From Natronomonas aquatica (GTDB lineage Archaea; Halobacteriota; Halobacteria; Halobacteriales; Haloarculaceae): a stretch of 32,192 nucleotides of DNA. Below are positions 27,269-32,192 of the stretch, piece after piece. The position numbers and the translations under genes are program-made. The stretch lies in assembly GCF_024449025.1 (NCBI RefSeq), contig NZ_JAHLKM010000029.1:1-32192 (forward strand), read 5' to 3'. The notes beneath the pieces were generated by a model that had not been told where the DNA came from, made no database searches, and was given only the letters and a program-made list of their open reading frames with translations. The first letter of the stretch is position 1; every line of letters begins with the position of its first letter.

Positions 27269-27331
27269 CCGGGGCGGCGCCAGCAGATTCATTTCGCTCG
27301 CGACCGAACGGAAGACTGGAGGATTCCCAGA

Positions 27332-28246
27332 GTGCCCCCCCGCGTCGTTTCGCTTCTTCCCTCGGCGACGGAGATCGTCGCTGCCCTCGGCATCGAGCCG
27401 GTCGCGACGTCCCACGAGTGTGATTACCCGCCCGAAATCGAGGACGTCCCGTCAGTCGTCGACTCGCGGATCGACGCCGACGCCTCCAGCGCCGAGATCG
27501 ACGAACAGGTCCTAGAGGCGGCCGAGGACGGTGCGGGCGTCTATCGGATCGACCGCGAGGCGCTCGCCGCGGCCGATCCGGACATCGTCATCGCCCAGGG
27601 GATCTGTGAGGTCTGTGCGGTCGATACCGTCGTCGTCGAGGCCGCGATCGAGGACCTCGGGTTGGACTGTCGGCTCGTGACGACGGATCCCCACAGCGTG
27701 GCGGACGTCCTCGCCGACATCGAGCGGATCGGAGCGGCGCTGGACCGAAGCGGTCGGGCCGAAGAGCTGGTCGCGGACCTGCGGTCCCGGATCGACCGCG
27801 TGGCCGAATCCGAGAGCCTGATCGAGCCGACGGTCGCGGTGCTCGATTGGCTCGACCCGCCGATGGTCGCCGGCCACTGGGTGCCCGAACTGGCCGATCT
27901 CGCCGGGGGTGCCTACGGTCTGGCGGCCCCCGGTGACGCCTCGAAGCCCCGCGAGTGGGCGGCGATCCGCGAGTACGATCCGGACATCCTCGTCGCCGCC
28001 CCCTGTGGGTTCGACCTCGGGCAGACCTTCGAGAACCGCACGGATCTGACCGACCGGCCGGGCTGGTCGGAACTGCGGGCCGTCCGGATGAACCGGGTCT
28101 ACGCCGTCGACGGCCACCATCTGATGAACCGTCCCGGACCCCGGATCGTCGAGTCCCTCGAGACGCTCGCGGCGCTGCTACAGCCGGAGGCGTTCGACGT
28201 CCCGGAACCGTGGATGGCCCGGCCGCTCTCGGAGCCGCCGCCATGA
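27332..28246 (+). CDS. BtuF-like (cobalamin/siderophore) binding-protein family, cytoplasmic form
   Basis: 304 residues. The N-terminus SLLPSATEIVAALG and the VTTDPHSVADVLADI segment are typical of the periplasmic-binding-protein type 2 fold of BtuF-like proteins. There is no signal peptide, lipobox or membrane anchor, so it should be cytoplasmic. A conserved-looking GICEVCAV segment (Cys92, Cys95), plus Cys30, could bind a metal or cobalamin. No ABC transporter genes are nearby. The GTG at 27332 is chosen from the family N-terminus. The stop overlaps the JAMM gene start (ATGA), so the two are translationally coupled. Its real ligand is unknown. Confidence 0.8.
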   Translation: MPPRVVSLLPSATEIVAALGIEPVATSHECDYPPEIEDVPSVVDSRIDADASSAEIDEQVLEAAEDGAGVYRIDREALAAADPDIVIAQGICEVCAVDTVVVEAAIEDLGLDCRLVTTDPHSVADVLADIERIGAALDRSGRAEELVADLRSRIDRVAESESLIEPTVAVLDWLDPPMVAGHWVPELADLAGGAYGLAAPGDASKPREWAAIREYDPDILVAAPCGFDLGQTFENRTDLTDRPGWSELRAVRMNRVYAVDGHHLMNRPGPRIVESLETLAALLQPEAFDVPEPWMARPLSEPPP

Positions 28247-28656
28247 CGCTTCTCGTCCCGGCCGCGATCCGCGATGCGCTTTCCGAGCACGCCCGTGCGG
28301 GAGCACCCGAGGAGGTCGTCGGCGTCCTCGCGGGCCGTCACGGCGCCGCCGAATCGACCGTCTCGCGGGCCTATCGCGCGCGAAACGTCGCGGATCGGCC
28401 GACGACGCGGTACGAGATCGACTCCGAGACCGAACTCCGGCTGCTGGAGCGGATCGAAAATACCAGGCTCGAGTGTGTCGGCTTCTATCACTCCCACCCG
28501 GCGGGCCCGCCGGAGCCGAGCGACACCGACGCCCGCCTCGCGGCGTGGCCCGGCTACTCGTACGTCATCGTCTCGCTGGCCGGCGGATCCGTCGAACTGG
28601 GGAGCTGGCGGTGGAACGGCGACCGCTTCGACCCCGAGCCGGTTCAAACCGAGTGA
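28243..28656 (+). CDS. JAMM/MPN metalloprotease, possible desampylase
   Basis: 137 residues, a single JAB1/MPN domain. The zinc-binding JAMM motif is complete: catalytic Glu (Glu24 in PEEVVGVLAG) and HSHPAGPPEPSDTD (His83, His85, Ser93, Asp96). Haloferax HvJAMM1 of similar size cleaves SAMP-protein isopeptide bonds, so removal of ubiquitin-like SAMPs is the best guess. The UbaA E1 gene elsewhere in this window supports that such a system operates here. It is coupled to the BtuF-like gene by a 4-base overlap. An alternative is processing of sulfur-carrier proteins or small peptides. Confidence 0.87.
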   Translation: MTLLVPAAIRDALSEHARAGAPEEVVGVLAGRHGAAESTVSRAYRARNVADRPTTRYEIDSETELRLLERIENTRLECVGFYHSHPAGPPEPSDTDARLAAWPGYSYVIVSLAGGSVELGSWRWNGDRFDPEPVQTE

Positions 28657-28871
28657 CGCGGCGAGTCGAAACGGAAACCACGCTTTCATCGCTCGATTCC
28701 TTCGGGCGCATCAGGTGATCGCTTCGTTCAGCCCCGGTAGTCTCATGAGTCTCCAAAGCACCCGCGGGATCGACGACGGATCGACGACGGACCGTCGACG
28801 GCGCTTCCCTGACCGATTCGATGGACGCCGACCGGCCGGCCGACTGATCGGGCCGACCGCATCGTTCCGCC

Positions 28872-30203
28872 TCAGGCGCCGTCCGGCGACGGAGCCACGA
28901 ACTGCCCCTCGTCGTCAAACTCGACGGGGGCGGGCTCGGCCACGACCCGGAGGTCATCGCGCTCGCGGGCGGCCGTTATCAGGGGTTCGGAGGCGTAACA
29001 CCGCTTCAGCCGCATCGTGTCCGTCACGCGGAGGATGCGTGCCTCGTCGCCGGGAACGGGGCCGATGGTCCCCAGCGAGGCCAGCAGGCCCGCACGGTCG
29101 GTCTCGACGACGGGCGGCAACCGCACTCCACGGACGGTACTGGCCGTGATGGCGTTGATGAGCGACTTCGACCACTCGAGCCCCTCCAGGACGTCCTCGT
29201 GGGCGAGGTCGGCCTGGCCCATCCCCATCGCGTTGCCTTTGGTCTTCGCGGTGTATCCGCGGAGGTAGATCCGCTTTATATCGGGCGATTCGGGCTCGGG
29301 TTCGTTGATGGTGAAGTGTCGCCGGCCGGTGACGTTCGTGTCCATCCCCTGCCCGCTGACGTCCTTTCCTAGCTGGTCGACGACGAGGACGTCCAGCCCC
29401 TCGAAAGGCAGTTTCGGCATCCGCTCCCAGGCCATCTCGAGCAGTTCCGCCTCCCGGTCGAGGAACTCCGAGGCGGGCACGCCCTCGATGAGCGTGGTGT
29501 CGTCGTGTTCGTCCTCGACGATGGCGACGCCACCGAGGACCGGCAGGTCCGAAAGCAGCCGCTGGGCGATCTCGGGGAGCATGTTCCGCAGACTCCAGTC
29601 GACGGCCCAGTCGTGGGCCATCTTCGCCCCCCGCTGTTTGCCCATGCCGATGACGAGCATCTTCGAGAGCCCGCTTTCGACCTCGCCGCCGAAATCGGTG
29701 TGGGGTTTGATACGGTTGACCGGGACGATGGCGTCGGCCTCGGCCGCGATGGCGTCGAAATACACCGGTACGTCGCGTTCGGGCGTCCGGCCGACCTCGA
29801 CGACGTCCATCGTCGCGCGGATCTCACAGCCGACCGCTTCCTCGGTGACGCCGAGCGTGGCGAGTTTCTCCCGTTGGCCGTCGGCGGTCGCGCCGCCGTG
29901 GCTCCCCATCGCCGGGAAGACGAAGGGGTCGTACCCCTGCTCGTGTACGCCGCGAACGACGCCTCCGACGATGGCCGGCAGGTTCGCGATGCCGCGACTG
30001 CCGGCTCCGACGGCCACTTCCCCACCTTCGGGGACGTCCCCGAAGTCGAGCTCCCTCACTGCCGTCGCTGCCCGGTCTTCGATCCCCGCCTCCGGAATCG
30101 GGTCGACGTCCCAGACCTGTTCGACGACGCCCATCTGCGGGAGGGCGATTTCGCCACAGGCCCGTCTGACGTCCGCTTCGGGTACTGCGAGTCCCTCTCT
30201 CAT
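28872..30203 (-). CDS. LarA-like (DUF2088) protein, possible nickel-pincer isomerase
   Basis: 443 residues. The N-terminal region resembles the lactate racemase LarA/DUF2088 domain: GAGSRGIANLPAIVGGVV (67-84) and PAMGSHGGATADGQREKL (97-114), where LarA binds substrate and cofactor. Further candidates for active-site residues are Lys166 and His168 in NRIKPHTDFGG and His197 in AKMAHDWA. It could therefore be a nickel-pincer-dependent epimerase or racemase of hydroxyacids; the substrate is unknown. No larB, larC or larE gene is in the window. The ATG at 30203 is chosen because an AT-rich promoter (complement of 30226-30235) lies at leaderless distance; a longer form starting further upstream is less likely. 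Confidence 0.75.
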   Translation of the reverse strand: MREGLAVPEADVRRACGEIALPQMGVVEQVWDVDPIPEAGIEDRAATAVRELDFGDVPEGGEVAVGAGSRGIANLPAIVGGVVRGVHEQGYDPFVFPAMGSHGGATADGQREKLATLGVTEEAVGCEIRATMDVVEVGRTPERDVPVYFDAIAAEADAIVPVNRIKPHTDFGGEVESGLSKMLVIGMGKQRGAKMAHDWAVDWSLRNMLPEIAQRLLSDLPVLGGVAIVEDEHDDTTLIEGVPASEFLDREAELLEMAWERMPKLPFEGLDVLVVDQLGKDVSGQGMDTNVTGRRHFTINEPEPESPDIKRIYLRGYTAKTKGNAMGMGQADLAHEDVLEGLEWSKSLINAITASTVRGVRLPPVVETDRAGLLASLGTIGPVPGDEARILRVTDTMRLKRCYASEPLITAARERDDLRVVAEPAPVEFDDEGQFVAPSPDGA

Positions 30204-30740
30204 GGTCGGGAACTCTGACGGCTGGACAAATAAACACACGGACCGCGCAGTGCTGGCCACGCATACGGCGCTCGTGGATGTGCCGGTGTCGTGGACCTGG
30301 CGGGGTTTCGTTACGCCGCGTGAAAAGTTCGTTTTAACCTCTTTGCTGTCTGTCGGTTCGGCTGACGAGTAAGGATGTTTGTTATATCCTTATAATACAG
30401 TTCATCCGGCTCGTCAACTGCGGATCGGTACGAGACGGGGACCGAGCCCTAACAACTATTTTAAGTACGATACATCCGTTTCGTTCCGAAAACGCTTGAC
30501 GGCTGTCGTGTACGTTACGAGTCCTTGCTCCCGTGGCAAATTCAAATATCTCTACAAACCCATACTAGCTAGAACGAGTGCGGCGAGTCTGTACACCCCG
30601 GACCCCATCGTACATAGGAGAGACAAACTACTGCTGGTCCGCAATTAGGCGCATACGTACGGTAGCTGTGCCCGAGGCGGATTCCCGTGTGGACGCATCT
30701 CACCCTAACCGATTTAATACAGTATTGTGAATAATGTGTA
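30204..30740. other. Intergenic region, AT-rich, with divergent promoters
   Basis: This 537-base stretch holds the LarA-like promoter (complement of 30226-30235) and the PAS-gene TATA box (30712-30719). An inverted repeat AAGGAT-N9-ATCCTT lies at 30371-30391, next to an AT-rich segment. One 89-codon open frame (30379-30648) is rich in Arg, Tyr and Pro, lacks the acidic bias of haloarchaeal proteins and is not accepted as a gene. Confidence 0.6.
30712..30719 (+). promoter_or_regulatory. TATA box of the PAS-protein gene
   Basis: ATTTAATA lies 22-29 bases before the ATG at 30741, the spacing of a leaderless haloarchaeal promoter. Confidence 0.55.
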
Positions 30741-31154
30741 ATGCCATCGCATTCGGATCGCTCAAAAACCCAAGCCCTCATCGACGAGGCCCCGATCGGG
30801 ATCTTTGAGATCGACGATGACGGCCAGTACATCGACGTGAATCAGGCCGCCTGTGATCTCGTGGGCTATTCTGAAGCCGAACTGCTGGATATGTCGATCA
30901 CAGACCTGCATCCAAACAGTGACACCCTCGACGACGTGAGTCTCTTTTCGGAAGTTCAAGAGCACGGCCAGGCGCGAACTGAGACGGCGCTCCAACAGAA
31001 AACAGGCCAGAACATAGGTGTGATACTCGATGCAGTGCACATCGATGACCGAATCGTCGGGTATGTCGAAGAGATCACCGAGGTAGACCACTCAGAGCCA
31101 CAGGTCGAAGAGGAAAGTGCAGCCTCAGTACCTCACACCGTCGAATCCGACTGA
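30741..31154 (+). CDS. Stand-alone PAS-domain protein
   Basis: 137 residues forming one PAS domain (about 8-115): an IDEAPIGIFEIDDDGQYIDVN start, NQAACDLVGYSEAELLDMSI, and a C-terminal strand ending in VGYVEEITE. No kinase, HTH or other output domain follows; the last 25 residues are acidic and probably disordered. Such short PAS proteins may act as sensors that bind partner kinases, or be remnants of a longer histidine kinase. No HisKA-like coding sequence is seen downstream, so a truncated kinase is possible but not demonstrable. A run of six T (31163-31168) just after the stop could end transcription. Confidence 0.8.
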   Translation: MPSHSDRSKTQALIDEAPIGIFEIDDDGQYIDVNQAACDLVGYSEAELLDMSITDLHPNSDTLDDVSLFSEVQEHGQARTETALQQKTGQNIGVILDAVHIDDRIVGYVEEITEVDHSEPQVEEESAASVPHTVESD

Positions 31155-31177
31155 TCCGTCTGTTTTTTACCGATCGG

Positions 31178-31277
31178 TATGTGGTGTGTTAGCATAGTTG
31201 TCAACCACCAACTATCTCTCTTTACACTCTATAGAGGGATACTTGGCGATTGGCACCCCCTGTTAACATACCACATG
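31178..31277 (+). repeat. Long imperfect inverted repeat enclosing smaller hairpins
   Basis: Arms 31179-31194 and 31261-31276 match at 14 of 16 positions when inverted. Both mismatches become G-U pairs in a plus-strand RNA, and one further U-G pair extends the stem. Between the arms lie TAGTTG/CAACTA (31195-31200 with 31209-31214) and TCTCTC/GAGGGA (31215-31220 with 31234-31239). It could be a structured RNA or a miniature inverted-repeat element. Confidence 0.5.
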
Positions 31278-31390
31278 ACACCCGTTCTACCCGACTGACC
31301 AGACATGGCACCACAAGCGATAGTCCTCGATTACCGGACACTCAGATACCGGATACTAACCAGGCACCCGTCGTTGACGATTGATTGCGC

Positions 31391-31412
31391 CCACCCGATG
31401 GCTTCCGGGTGG
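31391..31412. repeat. 7-bp stem hairpin
   Basis: CCACCCG (31391-31397) and CGGGTGG (31406-31412) are exact reverse complements around an 8-base loop. It may be a mobile-element end or RNA structure; nothing further identifies it. Confidence 0.4.
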
Positions 31413-31883
31413 CCCAAACCCCACCCTATTGGGAGGAATATCGCTCTCTACAGGTCTTGTGATTCCCCGATCCCTCGATACACCCAATTCGCTGAAGTGC
31501 CACCACAATCGGTTAGAGAGCTTCTATTGTCCAGTAAACTGCTAAAGTCTCTTTGAAAATTCACACAGTAAAGAAGCCTGTCACGCGTGAATGAACGTGA
31601 TACGTCTCGCGCTGATGGTGGCATTCAGATGACAGGAGAGATATGGCGATTCAGTAGCAGGAAAATTTAGACCGCGCTGAAAAGTATTACACCCAAGTAC
31701 GACTTCACGCAGTGTTAGCCGACGAGATCGACTCGTCATGGGAAGCAAGAGATACCTACGGACTGGCTAACATCTCGTAGTTTCGTCCATAGACACCCTG
31801 AAGCCGAGCATCTTATGATCTAACCTAATCAGATTTGGTATTTGTCCCTTAGTTCTAAGTGAGTCCGGTTCTGTGGTTCTTCT

Positions 31884-32099
31884 ATGGTCGCTCACGCAGT
31901 GGATACGGTAAAAACCGAGGACAAGCGGAGGATGAAAGAAATCTTGCGAGGGATGGATGAAGTTTCAGTCGATGAAATAGTTAATCGAGATGATACACCT
32001 TTTGACAACAAACAGGAAGTAGTGTCCGTTCTTCATGCTTTGTTGAACGAAGGAGAAGTCTCTCATAATGTAAGTCGAGAGTACTACCTAACAGCATAG
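31884..32099 (+). CDS. Small winged-helix-like protein
   Basis: 71 residues from the ATG at 31884. The sequence has helix-turn-helix character: MKEILRGMDEVSVDEIVNR, then NKQEVVSVLHALLNEGEV and a final short beta wing (VSREYYLTA). This suggests a small winged-helix DNA-binding protein. Codon use is AT-rich (for example AAA, GAA, TTT and ATA codons are common), unlike the core genes, indicating recent acquisition. I cannot assign it to a named family. Neighbouring DNA on both sides is also AT-rich and carries no other gene. Confidence 0.55.
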   Translation: MVAHAVDTVKTEDKRRMKEILRGMDEVSVDEIVNRDDTPFDNKQEVVSVLHALLNEGEVSHNVSREYYLTA

Positions 32100-32192
32100 G
32101 TCGGAATCAGATCTTAGTGTAGCTTCAGCCATTGTCTCACTAGCTTTCGGCAACCGGGACTGGATAGAGTCCACGTAGCTTGATGCGCGCGT

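Larger units (their letters stand above)
31155..31883. other. Gene-poor, AT-richer region with several hairpins
   Basis: No convincing gene lies in these 729 bases. It contains a T-tract (31163-31168), the large structured element at 31178-31277, a 7-bp stem hairpin (31391-31397 with 31406-31412) followed by a second hairpin (31413-31417 with 31429-31433), and an open stretch of 40 codons (31658-31780) that ends in TAG, has an in-frame TAG at its front and may be a gene remnant. Base composition is lower in GC than the rest of the window. Confidence 0.6.

Noticed and set aside
23773-27423. 1216-codon open frame on the plus strand spanning taw1, the SDR and argS
   Set aside because: It overlaps three well-recognised genes, two of them antisense, and is Arg/Gly-rich low-complexity sequence without any domain.
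28636-28650. GGTTCAAACCG resembling a tRNA T-loop
   Set aside because: It lies inside the end of the JAMM coding sequence, and no acceptor or anticodon stem can be built around it.
28657-28871. Possible small gene or tandem repeat after the JAMM gene (GGATCGACGAC occurs twice near 28768-28790)
   Set aside because: Only two partial copies exist, and the open frame there continues as an antisense shadow of the LarA-like gene.
30379-30648. 89-codon open frame in the 30.2-30.7 kb gap
   Set aside because: It is basic and Tyr/Pro-rich, lacks the acidic bias of haloarchaeal proteins and has no recognisable domain.
31305-31556. 83-codon open frame in the right-end region
   Set aside because: It runs through a strong hairpin, has non-haloarchaeal composition and no domain; judged non-coding.

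Overview
This window looks like chromosomal DNA from a haloarchaeon (class Halobacteria). Most of it is GC-rich. The proteins are rich in Asp and Glu, start codons are ATG or GTG, and many genes have a TATA-like box about 25-30 bases upstream of the start, as expected for leaderless haloarchaeal mRNAs. Gene content agrees: an archaeal CTP-dependent riboflavin kinase, TYW1, UbaA, a JAMM protease, DUF99, small CPxCG zinc-finger proteins, squalene synthase and several UspA proteins. I cannot name a genus. I see no rRNA, tRNA or CRISPR array.

Layout. Bases 1-263 hold no complete gene, only a perfect hairpin and short open fragments, possibly the edge of an insertion element. Bases 264-5646 form a stress/transport block: two APC-type permeases fused to paired UspA domains, transcribed divergently, with a free UspA protein overlapping the left one. 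Bases 5748-9484 hold a small acidic protein, MsrB, the E1-like enzyme UbaA, a NadE-like protein with an altered ATP-binding loop, and two divergent UspA genes. Bases 9651-14816 hold a CARDB/COG1361-type surface protein, an RND/MMPL exporter and squalene synthase on one strand. Bases 14826-17487 hold a metallo-beta-lactamase-fold hydrolase and a GAF-PAS histidine kinase. Bases 17627-19231 hold DUF5786, DUF99, a family 4 uracil-DNA glycosylase and a zinc-finger microprotein. Bases 19384-22007 hold hisH and the divergent lrp-glnA pair. Bases 22059-25425 hold the overlapping ribK-ribB pair, TYW1 and an SDR. Bases 25526-28656 hold argS, a BtuF-like binding protein and a JAMM protease. Bases 28872-30203 hold a LarA-like protein.

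From about 30.3 kb to the right end the DNA becomes AT-richer and gene-poor. Two small genes remain, a PAS-only protein and a winged-helix-like protein, with a strikingly structured non-coding stretch near 31.2 kb between them. This is the most accessory-looking part of the window.

Themes. The genes suggest nitrogen control (Lrp beside glnA), ubiquitin-like sampylation (UbaA E1, a JAMM desampylase candidate and MsrB next to UbaA), cofactor and tRNA metabolism, and lipid or isoprenoid handling (RND exporter beside squalene synthase). Best items for a second look: the NadE-like protein with a broken SGGxDS loop, the structured element at 31178-31277, repeated GTGCGATC motifs in a long leader before the second permease, the inverted repeat between lrp and glnA, and the surface protein-RND-squalene synthase cluster. 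No unmistakable new defence or mobile system is visible.
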